From: Tenebrio molitor
Lineage: Eukaryota > Arthropoda > Insecta > Coleoptera > Tenebrionidae
NCBI RefSeq assembly: GCF_963966145.1
Contig: NC_091047.1
Location: 28,272,001-28,336,000, forward strand
Reading direction: 5' to 3'
DNA: 64,000 bases
The notes beneath the pieces are model-generated. The model did not search any database, had not been told where the DNA came from, and worked only from the letters and a program-made list of their open reading frames with translations. Shown piece by piece: positions 34,470 to 46,779 of the stretch. The position numbers and the translations under genes were made by a program. The stretch's first letter is position 1. The number at the start of each line of letters is the position of its first letter.

Positions 34470-34842
34470 GTGTCAAAAATAAATTACTCCCTAGGATTTA
34501 GGGATATTCGTTACTAGGTTGCCATAAATTTGGTTAGGTTGGAGGCTATGTGGTTTCTGGTGACAAACAAAAGATATCCCAAAAATGTAAGACAGCAAAT
34601 TAATTGTAACAGTTGCAAATGACTAATTTCTCGCTAAGTGATAGATGATTTTTCGTTTCACAATCAATTTTGGTTACTGACGGCATATTTATTTCGATTT
34701 AATCTCTCAATTCAAAGTAACCAACCTTAGGCATTCAAAATAACTTTTGAAAATTCTAGTTACACACAACATGAAAAACGTTATTTCCCTAAAAGTTCGA
34801 ATTCTAGGGAGTAATTTATTTTTAATTTTTGACACGAGAGTA
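34470..34842. repeat. MITE with TAAATTACTCCCTAG ends
   Basis: GTGTCAAAAATAAATTACTC near 34470 pairs with GAGTAATTTATTTTTAATTT ... GACAC near 34809-34835. Non-coding. Confidence 0.65.
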
Positions 34843-34845
34843 CCT

Positions 34846-35158
34846 TAAAGTCCGTTTTTTTTTATAATCAATTGTCAATGTCAAAAAATGGAAAAAGACC
34901 ATATTAAAAATCATTGACATTTGGTCCAGTTCTATCTCAGTTTCACCCTAGATTTCCCCTAGATCATTATTGAGGTTATGTTGCATATGTTTGTGAGTTT
35001 GAGACACGTGTTTAATTTAAGTTTAAATTGTCAAATGTGACATTCGGTGACAATTTCAAAAGTCAATGTTCCAAACGTGATTTATAAAATTCACTGTTTT
35101 GAATTTTCTGCCAACCTGACAACACTTTGACAATTGATTATAAAAAAAGCGGACTTTA
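34846..35158. repeat. 313-bp MITE with TAAAGTCCG ends
   Basis: TAAAGTCCGTTTTTTTTTAT at the left, AAAAAAAGCGGACTTTA at the right, extended by ATAATCAATTGTC / GACAATTGATTAT. No coding capacity. Confidence 0.8.
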
Positions 35159-35209
35159 CGTAACAATTTTTTTGAAAAAATCACAAATTTTACTTTAAAA
35201 ATTTAATAT

Positions 35210-35510
35210 AGTTTTTAGTGTAAAAATTATAATTGAACTCAAACAAGAACAAATAAATATTTAAGGTTAACAATAAAATTTAACGCTAATTCTGTAATGA
35301 TCTAATACATTCCTACTTCTCTCCGCCAAATATTCGAACCTGCGCAAAACTGATACTTACAAGTGTGGTGGCGATCGTCATCGAAGCGAAGGGTCCTACG
35401 TTGTGTTTTTCTTCTGGCGGAAGAGGTTCGGAATGCAAACGATGAGGGTTCCAGTTGGAAGAGTACCACAAAATAAAACACATGAGTGAGGGACGCAAAA
35501 TACCTTTTAT
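35210..35510. repeat. Repeat R2, uninterrupted copy
   Basis: Continuous version of 14425-14479 plus 16303-16540. It provides the empty site for the 1.8-kb insertion there (TTAAGGTTAACAATAAA). Confidence 0.8.
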
Positions 35511-35827
35511 TGAAAAATGCCTGTAATAACATTGATTTCCGACGAACAAATGAAACGAATCCAAAATAACAGGAATTAAGTTTAACGAATTAAAGTAAAT
35601 TAACTAGCTGGGGGCCCTTACAAAGCCAGACAACAATATTAATGTGGTAACACTTAAAAATGGACAGAAACGTGTAAATGACAACAAAAAATACAAGTTA
35701 AAGTTTGCAAAAAAAAACATGTAACAAAATTACAATGCAGTTATCACAGGCAGGGACGGATAAAAATCCTCTTCAAAACTGTACCCCAAGTATTATTCAT
35801 ATTTTACAACTCGATTAATGCCAAACC

Positions 35828-35973
35828 TACCGTGAGTTTTTTATTTTACTGAACATAGGATTCATGAATCTGTAAGTTTGGTTGCCTATTTCGAATGAAT
35901 TGACTTGTCCATTTTAGAACTGAACATAGCCATTTTACGTTGTATGTTCAGCGAAAAAAAAAAACTCAGTGTA
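35828..35973. repeat. M145 MITE, copy 2 (opposite orientation)
   Basis: TACCGTGAGTTTTTTATTTT at the left and the related inverse at the right; internal GAACATAGCCATTTTACGTT as in the other copies. Confidence 0.85.
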
Positions 35974-36718
35974 TGTTTAATTAGTAAATACGCGGTCAAG
36001 GTACGCCAACAGGAGCTTAAGAGCTGGAGGTAACAAACTTTCGGCCGCGAGGGGATTCAGGAACATAATTAGTCTGAATCGTCTGAGATCAAGCGACATT
36101 TCTAGATACTCGTGTTAATACGCGTCGGACTATGTTTACCGACCAATAACGAGTGATAGAAGCGTCTCGGGGTTGTACGATGAGCATCCCAGAGCCGCAT
36201 AGAGCAAGGCCTAGGTCCGCCTTCCCCAACCAACCGTTTACCGACAAACCACGAGGTCTAGAACTGCCGCGGGGCTTCACGTCGACATCCCAGAGCCGCA
36301 TAAAGCAAGGCTTTAGGTCCGCCTCCGCTAACTAACCATTGACCCCACGTTACTTTACTAACTAACCCCACGACTTCCTGAAAGTCACCTAGCTCCCATA
36401 GGGTCGTACCTACAACATTCTAACTCTGACTCATCCGAAACCTAGCGGCACATTGAAAACTGAGTTTAATTCAACAAAACAAAGATTAAAATATCACAAA
36501 TGTAAGTAGCAACATAAGTAACGCCACCTTCTTGTCATGACTACGAATGTTACAATCGCGGGCTGGAAATAGCCTATGACAAATTTATCAGGGTTTTGTT
36601 ATCAGAAAATGTTACAACATAGAGTTGATCCCATTTAAAAAAACATTACTTTGTACTGAACAGAATTATGGAAAAACAGTATAAACATTGAAGTTTGTCA
36701 AAATTTTTGAACCCACTA
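35974..36718. other. GC-rich patch with imperfect ~104-bp direct repeat
   Basis: CATCCCAGAGCCGCATA occurs near 36184 and again near 36288, each followed by GAGCAAGGC or AAGCAAGGC and TAGGTCCGCCT. Open frames across it are short and overlap on both strands. No family recognised. Confidence 0.4.
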
Positions 36719-36924
36719 TACAAGGCGTTTCACGTAACTTTCCGAGATATACGCCGAATGTATGTAACTCAATATTCAGTAGTCACAAAATGCAAAAATA
36801 TAATTTAATTATCATATTTTTGGAAACCCCTGACGTTAATGAAAGTTATAGTTATAAGTGAAAGAAAATTACTGGTTGTATTTGAAGTTCGTCAGGGTAG
36901 GAAAGTTACGTGAAACATCTTGTA
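36719..36924. repeat. 206-bp MITE upstream of Chi-4
   Basis: TACAAGGCGTTTCACGTAAC at the left, GTTACGTGAAACATCTTGTA at the right. Confidence 0.75.
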
Positions 36925-37378
36925 CAGATATCTAGATTTTTACAACGGTGAATTCAAAACAAATCTAAAACTCGGAAAGTGGATCATGCAACAAATGTTT
37001 ATTCTTACATCACATTTGCTTCTGATTAATAGATTGATTAGATAACTGAAGCATGTGACCAATGCAAGATAATAATAAACTTCTTTATTTGGTCCTTCAT
37101 CGTTATCTTTCATCGTCCTTCTTTCTTATGCTTTAAAAATAATTTTTTGTTGCTGATTTTAAGTACCTATGTTGTTATCTTCTCTTTGTTACTTTTTTTT
37201 CTTTAAGTTACGGTAATAAGCAAAAAACCGTACTACACAGAAATATTTCCAAGAAACAATTACTCGATGTTTGTAAGGTTCCAAATCTCAAAGAAAAACC
37301 GCCACCAAAAAAATTATCAAAATTCGATCATTACATTTGCGTTTTTCTGAGAATTTTGAGAAAAAGATAAATTTTACC

Positions 37379-37387
37379 TATAAATAG
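37379..37387 (+). promoter_or_regulatory. TATA box of Chi-4
   Basis: TATAAATAG with TCAG about 30 bp downstream (37408-37411) as a likely initiator, 52 bp before the ATG. AGATAA sits at 37365-37370. Confidence 0.65.
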
Positions 37388-37430
37388 GACCCCCAAATGA
37401 AGCATCGTCAGAAACTGTCTTCTCCTGAAA

Positions 37431-38846
37431 ATGATTGCAAAACTAATTTTAGCAGTATTTGTGGCAAATTTTTTGCTACACACTACATTAGGAGCAACCA
37501 GTAAGTTTTTTAATTAATACTCCTAATTTACAATAAATTGTTTTACAATTTTTTTTCTCCCCAGACAAGGTAATTTGCTATTACGAAAGTTGGACAAATC
37601 AAAGCCACTTTCCACCTGACGATATCGACGTCAGTACCTGCACTCACGTCAACTTTGCCTTCTTGAGACTAAACGACGACGGAAACTTCCGATTTGATGA
37701 TGGAGCCGATGGTAAACAAAAATTTCTTCCCACTTCTGTTAGAAACAAGATCAATTTCAGACAGCGTCTTGCAAAAATTTGGTTCTCTTAAGTCGACGAA
37801 TCCTGATGTCAAATTATTGATCACTCTTGGTGGCTGGACCGAAGACTCGATGGCATTTTCCCATGTCGCTGCAGATCCTCACAAGAAATCAACTCTTGCA
37901 TCTACCCTCATCCATTACATGCAAACCTACAATTTAGACGGTATTGACATCGACTGGGAATATCCGGGCCAAAACGGGGGGACTCCAGATGACAAAGTAT
38001 TGAATTCAGTGTGAAAAATCTAATTTTGTAATTTATCTTTTAGGAAAATTTCGTCGACTTGCTTTCAGTTGTTCGCAAAGCTCTAGATGACAACGGAGGC
38101 GGTGTGATAACAGTGGCGGTTTCGGCAAATCCCGATCCAGACAGTTACAACGTCAATGCGATTTCCAAGTAAGAGAAAAAATAGAATGAAGGACAACTGA
38201 TTTAATTTTTTAACGGTAGAGTGGTCGATGCTATAATCGTCATGACTTTTGACTACCACGGGACTCAAGATGACAAAACAACTGGCGAAAACTCACCTCT
38301 TTATGCCTCTTCAGCCGACACAGACCCCAACGCCAACTGTGACGCCTCAATTAACAACTGGTTGAACAGCGGCGCCGATCCTTCGAAGATGATTCTAGGT
38401 CTAGGATTCTATGGACATGTGTTCGAGTTGACAGACCCTGAACAACACGCAGTGGGTTCGCCCGCTAATGGCGCAAATGCAGATTATACGTCCTACTCTG
38501 AGGTACTTTTTCATTTAAAAAATTATTGTAAAAAATTTGGTTTAAAATATTTTCAGATTTGTCAACTTGCTGACGGATGGACTGAAGAGTGGGATGATGA
38601 GCAAGAAGTACCATACAAGTATTCAAACACCCAGTGGATAGGGTACGATAACTCTCAATCGATTAAGCTTAAGGTAATGCAAGATTTTGACAAAACTGTG
38701 TTTGCTGGGATGAAAAATTCTAGGTGGAGTATGCTAAAAGTAGAAATCTGGGAGGAGTAATGATGTGGGCGGTTAATGATGATGACAAGGATGCAGTCTG
38801 TGGCGAGAAAAGCCCTCTGTTGCAGGCAATAAAAGACAATTTGTAG
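37431..38846 (+). CDS. Chi-4: secreted GH18 protein with altered active-site motifs
   Basis: Exons: 37431-37500, 37565-37711, 37761-37996, 38044-38168, 38220-38502, 38557-38673, 38724-38846; 366 aa. Signal peptide MIAKLILAVFVANFLLH..., then one GH18 domain. The acid motif DGIDIDWEYP is intact (Glu139). Region I reads TLGGW (Thr94 for the usual Ser) and region III reads VMTFDYH (Phe203 for Tyr). In Serratia ChiB the matching Ser and Tyr belong to the active-site network (from memory), so activity may be reduced or changed. All four conserved cysteines are present. This gene has the seven-exon layout that appears ancestral here. AATAAA at 38878-38883. Confidence 0.93.
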
Positions 38847-38982
38847 TAAATATGTCAGAAAAAGTGTAGTCTTTTGAAATAAATTTAGTAAAGCAGCTTA
38901 TTTTGTTGTTTACTATTCATAAGTAAACTTGACTTAAGTTTAGAGCGCGCTGATCATCTCGATCGTGACCAAAATGGCGTAA

Positions 38983-39487
38983 TACAGGGTGATTCTGAAA
39001 TAAGTTTGGAAAAAAAAACCGGTAATTGGTGATAATGAGAAGACGTCATAGACAAAAAAAAATTCTTATAAAAGTTTTTTCGTTTTCGAGATACCAATGA
39101 TTGAAAATTTGGTCAAAATGCTAAACACGCTGGCTATGTCAAAGGTGATTACCTGATTATCTTAGTAGTTTAGCAACAATATTAATCAAAGGTAAAAGGT
39201 GCCCGTCAGTCACAAACTGCTCTCGATCATTTCCATAGAAACATTTACAAAGCAGTGTGCTTACACCTTTGCACGTGCGACTTTATTGTAGAGTTGATGT
39301 AACAAGGGCTGCTAATGAAGTGAAAAAATTTGGACAAATGTCTCCTATTCATAGGCGTTGAAAATACAAGAATATAGGGTTATTTCCATCCTTTTGATTT
39401 CACTTCCAAAAGTTATTTAAGCAGAATTAATTTGCGTGAAGGATACTCCACATTTTTTTTTCAAACTTATTTCAGAATCACCCTGTA
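38983..39487. repeat. M500 MITE, copy 2
   Basis: 505 bp, same ends and orientation as 12575-13072, TA borders. Located 100 bp past the Chi-4 polyadenylation signal. Confidence 0.88.
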
Positions 39488-40527
39488 TACACTTAACACT
39501 TTTTGAAGAGAAAGTCTAACTAACAAAAAGTTCAAGTTGTTTTCTTTTTCGTCTTAATTCATAATTGAAGGTAAAATAAAAATTTAAAATATTTTTAATT
39601 AATTTCTAAATACTTACCTAATTCTTCTTAAATATTCGTCTATCCAGAATTAAGAAAGTGAACATCTAGTTCTAGAATTAAACAAACTTGTAATAATACA
39701 AGAGAAAATATATGAAAACATTTTAAACTATAAATTGAATGAGAAAAAATATTTTAATCCCTAATTCCATAAGTATCAGTATCGTGACAGAAAAGATATT
39801 AAAGAAAGAAACAAATAATAGCGAGTGTCCCAGAACTGCCTCCCCAGAGAAAAATGGGAATACATATTTGTGTAAATGTTATAACCTGAATTTTAAAGAA
39901 AAAGACTCCTCTCTCAAGCGATAATAAACGAGAAAAGACATCCTAAGCTTGACCAATCAGAGTTGAGGACCATCAAGGTGCAAGAATAACATTTTTAAGG
40001 TTTCTCAATTCCAATAGAAAAACTTGATGGTTGTCAAGTACAACAATATTTAACCTGGTGTCGCTAACTGAATCATGACAGTTATTACTTATTATTAGGA
40101 ACTAGATTTTTTTTTAATCGCACGATACCTATATGGAAGAATTGAAAAATACAAATAAAACCCAGAGTTCTATTAACATTAGGAAATCGTTAAATATAAA
40201 ACATTTTGTTTCTATTTAAATATACTTCAATGTTTTCAATGACATCCTACATTTTTAATGACGGATTATGAAAAAAGGCGTCTTATTATCATTGTTATCA
40301 TTTTATTTAATTAACCTGTGTAAAAAAGTGATAGGTTATTTTTATCGAATAGAAAGATGAGGTTAGCATAATGTGGTTATAGCAATGCAAACAATTAAAT
40401 ATAGCACTTAAAACCTAGGCAGTGCAAAAAAATATTTAATTATTAATATGTAATAACAAATAACAAAAAGAATAATCAAAAATTTTATTACAATTTCAAA
40501 ACAATTAGGAAGAATTTATTTTTTCAG
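39488..40527. other. Intergenic; degenerate transposon fragment
   Basis: Around 39823-40000, GTGTCCCAGAACTGC...CCCCAGAGAAAAA and GACCAATCAGAG resemble the left part of the element at 44279-45451, so it is probably a decayed relative. Nothing else recognised. Confidence 0.4.
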
Positions 40528-40670
40528 GAATATTGAAGCAACTTGGCCCCTTTAAATTCAAAAACCCAAACTACTGATAAGTGTCGGGGGTTGGAGTGAA
40601 GGATCTAAAAATTCTTTGATGTGGCTACAGACCCTGACAAAAAGAAAAATGTGACTTACCGCACAAAACA
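40528..40670 (+). pseudogene. Chitinase exon-3 relic
   Basis: After a retained TTTTTCAG acceptor the sequence follows exon 3 of Chi-5: one frame gives KPKLLISVGGWSEGS, another KFFDVATDPDKKKN. At least one frameshift separates them, and the DxxDxDxE half of the exon and all other exons are missing nearby. A relic of an additional array member between Chi-4 and Chi-5. Confidence 0.8.
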
Positions 40671-41120
40671 TAGAGACCTAGAGTATTCTAATTTAAATCT
40701 ATTTAAATGCTCAAGATAGTCACCGTTTATTATTTGAACAATAGTACGTACAGTTATTTCGCAAACTCATTTTGAAAGTTTGGAAATTTTCTATTGTTAA
40801 AGTAGATAAATTGATAAAATATTCAATTTTTAAACTTCAAAGTCAAATATTTCAAAAACTTTCCTTTCTAACTCTCAATTTTTTATACAGACGCACTAAA
40901 AAGGTGTCATTAAAAATGTAAGGTACCATTTTGAAGTAGGGACTGGGAATGAAATATGGCATGACAACTATGCTGAGATGCCTTCCCCTATGTAATGATT
41001 CACATCTTGAAATTTCAAATTTGCAATATCAAAGACACCAGCAATAATAAACCAATCCGAACCTTTCGGGCGGACCTTGTATTTTACATTTCTGTTATAC
41101 ATATTAATTACAACAGTTTA
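40671..41120. other. Unassigned intergenic sequence
   Basis: AT-rich; no gene, repeat partner or further chitinase exon recognised. Confidence 0.3.
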
Positions 41121-41624
41121 TACAGGGTCTTACTGAAATGCGTGCCCAAACTTTAACCACGAGCTACTGGCTTCATGTAGAACTCGGAAAAAATATTTAA
41201 AAAATTCTATGTAAAAAAATAAAATGATATTTATTTTTTGAGCTACACTTTTTTAAATTGCGTTTAGTCTTCTCTAGGTTGTCCCACAACCTCGTAGATA
41301 AAATTTCGGCACATTTTAAAAATACACCGTGTATATCACATTTTATAAAGTGTAGGCCAATGCGAAGTAACCTCTAGGAAATATGCTTCAAAACAAGGAA
41401 ACCGCATTGGTGTAAGTTTTATAAAATATGATAAACAGGGTGTACATTTAAAATGTGGGGAAATTTTATCTACGAGGCTGTGGAACAACGTAGAAGACTA
41501 AAAGCCATTTAAAAAAATTGTAGTTCAAAAAATAAATGTCATTTTATTTTTTGACAGAATTTAAATTCTACATGAAGCCAGTAGCTTGTGGTTAAAATTT
41601 GGTCACGCATTTCAATAACAGACT
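41121..41624. repeat. ~500-bp foldback repeat
   Basis: Nearly the whole element is an inverted repeat: ACTGGCTTCATGTAG near 41168 with CTACATGAAGCCAGT near 41568, and CTCGTAGATAAAATTTC near 41293 with GAAATTTTATCTACGAG near 41460. Centre near 41375. Confidence 0.8.
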
Positions 41625-41635
41625 GTTCCGCTACA

Positions 41636-42060
41636 TTTCAGCTGCAGTCCAAAATTCGCGGAATAACTCAATCGGACAATGTCAATTCATGTTATAAAAT
41701 AATGATAATAATAATAATGATTTATTATTAGCAATATGCTACAGAATCACATAGATAAATATTAAAAAACTATACAAAATAGAAAAAAAAAATACATCCG
41801 CTATACATAATATCTATAATGAAAAAAATAATTAAAAAATTCTTTACCTCTTTGATTTGAAGATATGGGGGCTCAAAAGGTGCAGCTTTGATCTCGTTTA
41901 TTTTAAATATTAAAAAATATTTTGACTATTTACCTTTTACTAGCCAATGCTATAAGAATGCTGAAGGATTGTGATCATGTTTGCAATTATTTACTTCATT
42001 ATTTCCATCATTTCCAAAAGGTGATATTATAGGTTCATATCTTCTACAAAAAAGAATATT
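41636..42060. repeat. Upstream block shared with Chi-6
   Basis: Matches 49940-50195 (GATTTGAAGATATG..G, TTGTGATCA.GTTTGCAATTAT, CATTATTTCCA.CATTTCCAA). It marks Chi-5 and Chi-6 as products of a tandem duplication. An (AAT)n-like run lies near 41700. Confidence 0.7.
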
Positions 42061-42393
42061 AATTTTTTTTTTGCTGATATTTTAATGACTACTTAACAAC
42101 GTACTACTAAGCTGTTCCGCGAATTTTGGGGCACCCAGTATAAAAGATCAATACGCATCTCTGTTTTTTTTCTGATTTTAAGACCTTTTCCAAATACAAA
42201 CAACGATTTCAAAATGTAACGAGTTATTGTTTCCGTGTTATCTCCATCTGATAATGAGACTTTTACCTTTTGAAGTTTTTTCTTGATGCAAAGTGGTTAG
42301 AAGTATCCGATAAATTGATAAATTAGGGCTACAAATAAGCCAAATAAATATCGAAAACATCAGTAAGATTTTCCTTGTCAAAGGAATAACAAA

Positions 42394-43831
42394 ATGAATA
42401 TAGTACTTCAACTAATACTTGCACTGTGTCTGTCGTTGCACTACGCAATCGCTGCGACTGGTAAGTTGGTTCATCAATCATGGCAATAATTCTACTCTTT
42501 CTTAAATAATTCCACAGACAAGGTGGCTTGCTATTATGAGAGCTGGGCAGAAAGCTACTTCGCTCCTGAAGACATCGACGTTAGCATTTGCACTCATGTC
42601 AATTACGCGTTTTTGGGAATAAATGAAGATGGCAGTTTTCGGCTCGATGGTGGAGATGGTAAAAACATTCAAAATCAATTCAACAAAAAATTACCTTCAA
42701 ATCTTCCAGATATACTGAAAAGATTGAGCGCTTTGAAATCTAGAAATTCAAATTTGAAACTCTTGATAAGTGTTGGTGGATGGAGTGAGGGTTCGACGAC
42801 ATTTTCAGATGTTGCTGCAGACGCCGGTAAGAAGACAAACATGGCCTACAGTACCCTTTATTACATGCAAACGTACAATTTTGACGGTATCGACATCGAC
42901 TGGGAATACCCAGGACAGCGTGGAGGAACTCCTGCTGACAAGGTACCAAATTGAAAATTAAAAAATGTTTGCAACATTTTGACTGTTTTAGGAAAACTTC
43001 ATCGACATGCTGTGGGTGATTCGCAATCTCCTTGACGAAAACGGAGGAGGTTTAATAACAGTTGCAGTGTCTTCGGATCCTGATGGAAACAGTTACAACG
43101 TAAATGCAATTTCTAAGTACGTATTTCTTGACTCTTGCGTATAATCAAAACGCCACTCGCCACTTTTGAAACTTTAGAGTTGTCGATGCTATTAACGTCA
43201 TGACTTATGACTTCCATGGGGCTTCTGCTGGTGGAAAAACAGGCCAAAACTCCCCTCTGTATGCTTCTTCAAGTGACAGCGACTGGGAACGGGACCACGC
43301 AAACTGTGACTCTTCTATAAACAATTGGTTAAACAGTGGAGCAGACCCTACTAAACTGATCTTGGGTCTAGGTTTCTACGGACATACCTTCGAGTTAGCA
43401 GATCCCAACCAACACACTGTAGGAGCACCAGTCAGTGGTGTGGGAATGAACGATGGATACATCGGTTACAGTGAAGTATTAAAAAAATGTTCTTTCAATT
43501 CTTTTTGATTAAGTATTTATCTGTGATTTAACTTTACAGATCTGCAAACTGAACGATGGATGGACTGAAGCTTGGGACGATGAACAACAAGTACCATACA
43601 GATATGCCGGAAACCAATGGATCGGTTACGATAATCCTCGATCGATCGGTCTGAAGGTTAGTAAAGTTTGCACAAAGTTCTAGATAACAAGAATTATAAT
43701 TGTTGTAGGTGCAATACGCTAAAAGCAGAAATCTGGGTGGAGTCATGATGTGGGCTATTGACAATGATGACAAGGATGGAGCTTGTGGTGGCAGGAATCC
43801 CTTATTGCAAGCCATCAAAGACAATTTATAG
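42394..43831 (+). CDS. Chi-5: secreted GH18 chitinase
   Basis: Exons: 42394-42460, 42518-42658, 42710-42942, 42992-43116, 43178-43475, 43540-43656, 43709-43831; 367 aa, all GT-AG. Signal peptide MNIVLQLILALCLSLHY... then ATDK. GH18 motifs are canonical: LISVGGWSEG, DGIDIDWEYP (128-137, Glu135), VMTYDFHG, MMWAIDNDD; both conserved cysteine pairs are present. AATAAA at 44027-44032. Closest in motif detail to Chi-7 and to the decayed copy at 46780-48487. No clear TATA box in the last 150 bp before the ATG. Probably a normal, active extracellular chitinase. Confidence 0.94.
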
Positions 43832-44278
43832 TGTTGATTTTGGCAATCCATATAAAATCTGAATAGCTATAAAACTCCATAAAAAATTTAGAAACATCGT
43901 TTTCCTTCTAAACAGACTCTATAATTGATTTCATATAAATGTGCATCAAGTGAGCTGTGCATTTGTAAAAGCACCTTTAATTTAGTTAGTTACATTACAA
44001 AAGTCACATTTATGAAGGTCATGTCCAATAAAGCTTTACTTGGTAAAAATACAAAGACAAAAACAAATAAGAATTACTTTAATTTAATCAGTAAAAAGAC
44101 GTAACATTGCTTTTGAAATCAGCAACGTTAAAATGGACAAAAACTGAAAAATTAGTCAAATCGGGTTCGCGCAGAGCAAGCAACTTTGAAAGTCAAAGTC
44201 ACTAGCTTTAGCTTTAATACCAACAGAAAATCAGATGTTCATGGTTTGCTTAGATGCACATTTATATGAAATTGAGTA
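43832..44278. other. Chi-5 3' flank
   Basis: Holds the AATAAA at 44027-44032; no other feature seen. Confidence 0.4.
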
Positions 44279-45451
44279 TACACGGTGTCCCAGAATTCGC
44301 GCCCCAGAGAAAAAAGTAGAAATCTTCATAAAAGGACAAATAAATAATTCCAATGAAAAAATTTTCTATCTTGAACGGTATTCAAGAAAAGAACAGTTTA
44401 ATTCGACCAATCAAAGCATTTTAAGCCATCCAGGTCTATTTTCCGTAATTGTTGCTAGGTTGCATATTTTATTACGTTTTCAATAAATTGAACGGCTATG
44501 AAACTTTTGAGAAACGTCAGTGTCAAAATTTCATTCAAATCACTTCAAATCGCTTTAGTACCGCCGTCGTGGTCAACCGTGCTCTTTCATCATGTAGGTA
44601 TTCTGCAACGGATTATGTGGAAATGTTGATAATTTACGGAGAATGTGGAAATGAAGTAAATCCACATGCTCTATTTTCAAGAGCATTTCAGCAACGATTT
44701 TATATAAATTTGTGGGTTGGCCTATTAGGGAATCGTGTGGTATGTCTTCACTAGAAATTAGTTTACATGTCAGCTAACTTCCCTCTTTAGGTAGGATTGA
44801 TAAGTTGTGGTGGTCCACCACACTGGCCTGTGCGGTTCTATTGCCTTATTGCTACAGGAGAACAATTCAGGAGTTGCCATCAGGAAGCTTTTGCCACAGT
44901 TATTCCTGAAATGGTTACGAATTCTAAACTGAATCTTTTGCGACTGGCACGGTTATGCTTGCAAATGAATGGTGGCTACTTTGAGCACTTCCTCTGATTG
45001 TATTTTTTTTTCGTTTCATAATCCCTTTTTGCTTGTGTTATACTTTTTCTTCCTGTTTTGTACGATAAGCTCTCGTGCATTAGAATAAACAAGGTTGTTT
45101 TCAGAACCGCCATTTGTTGTTTTATTTAAAAAAATTAAAATACATAGATTCATGTGATCGATGGCGAATGTGACATCTTGAATGACATCTGCCTTAACCT
45201 AACATGTTGATGTTGACACTTTAGCTGACATGTCATTATGACATTATTTAATTGTGACAATTTATAAACTTAGCAACCGATTTTATTCACATTAACACCT
45301 CAGAGTTCCCTTTCTGGAATTGTTGGATCTTAGATGTCTCACAACTCTCTTAGGAAAGCCATTAATTGTTCTTCGTTTGCATTTTTAGAATCGAGATTGT
45401 CGTCGGCATTTGTCTGTTTTCTCTGGGGCGCGAGTTCTGGGACACCGTGTA
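44279..45451 (+). mobile_element. 1.17-kb mariner-like element, internally deleted
   Basis: CACGGTGTCCCAGAATTCGC at the left is matched inverted at the right over 33 bp with one mismatch; TA borders. Within, one frame reads YSATDYVEMLIIYGECGN, like the N-terminal helical domain often preceding insect mariner-type transposases. No DDE core is visible, so it is non-autonomous. Confidence 0.8.
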
Positions 45452-46779
45452 TATAACTATCTTCTCCTTTGATAATCTAAGTGCGAGTGCACCTTTCACT
45501 ACATAAACTGTCGGGTGTTCATTTAAATTTCCGGTCAAAATTACGGATCACTAATCAACTGTTTAAATTTTACCGTTATTTGTGTTTTTATACGAGTGGT
45601 GCGTTCACAATCGACTCTTCAACGCCAACTTTGACCGGAAATTTAAATGAACACCGGACACAAAATTTTGCTAATTCTGTTATCGTCTCCTAATCTGACA
45701 GTGTCAAATTTTTGGACAAATTCAAAACGCCCGCTTTGAATGTTCAATATTAGAAAAAATAAAACACTTTCATTGCAATACAAAAAAAGAAAATTCCCTA
45801 ACAGTAATGTATATTGAAAATGGATGGAGTTTAGTTTATAAAAAAATGTATTCCAACTTTAAAAAAACGATGCTTGGCCATGACAATCTGACAGATTTCA
45901 TCCTGTATATCTGAAGAAAAGTTTCGTTAGGAATTTTGAAAATTTTGAAGTCACAATGTTGCCATACTTATGTTCCGCTTTTTTTGTGAATCTGTGGGAT
46001 CTTTCTTAAAAACTGTAGCTTTGAAATTTTGACGTGTTTTTGTTCACAAACCCTTTAAATTATTACTTTGTGTTATCTAATTGAAAATAAATTAGAAAAA
46101 CGTTAAAATGACATTTATTGATTACTTTAAAATATTTTGTTTTAGAATCATCTTGCAACATAGCATTTCAAATTTAATTAAAAAAGGTTTACAACCAAAA
46201 TGAAATGAAATATAACTACTACTTTTGTTTAGGACTGTAACCCTTTTGTCTGCTGTGTTTTTGCTGGGTTGTTGCGATCGAATTGGACGCTTTGTGATGG
46301 ACGTCTTTATTCGAGAAAAAATAACTGTCACCTTTGTTGAGTACTTTATTCGTCTCTGGTTTCTAGTTATTCTCTCCCTACTATTTACAAAATTTTACTA
46401 CCTACTTCTAGAAAACTGAGGGTGGGGGTGTAAGCACCCGTCCAGACCTTCGTGGGTACAGTTGGACGTAACAGAAATGCAACAACTTTCCTCAGTACTG
46501 CCAATTTAACAAAATTAAAGCATGGCAACCTATTGTTTTTTTAAAGATGGAATAGAATATAGTCTTTCGAGAATACGCGAACATTTTGGTTCTTCGAGCC
46601 GGATACAATATCGCGAAAAATCTGGTCCTTCGAGAAAACACGAACAAAAACGATCAGAATTGGATCTTATCTCAAACACGATTTTTAAACCTTATTACCA
46701 TATTTCCATTTCATCACGGAAGAAGTAAATAAAAAAATAGTTCTAAATCATTTCAACAATAAATAACCATTGATTGAAT
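45452..46779. other. Intergenic with one hairpin
   Basis: A hairpin at about 45507-45660 pairs GTTCATTTAAATTTCCGGTC with GACCGGAAATTTAAATGAAC. Otherwise short ORFs without recognisable products. Confidence 0.4.

Noticed and set aside
35302..35564. Open frames in repeat R2
   Set aside because: The same sequence at 16303-16540 differs by frame-breaking changes, so it is not under coding constraint.
42139..42145. TATAAAA upstream of Chi-5
   Set aside because: It lies about 250 bp from the ATG, within a CACCCAGTATAAAAG context; too far to be the proximal TATA by comparison with the other genes.
46225..46728. Two short ORFs before the decayed chitinase, considered as its exons 1 and 2
   Set aside because: No similarity to the exon 2 motif (CYYxxW ... 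CTHxNYAF) and no matching splice donor.
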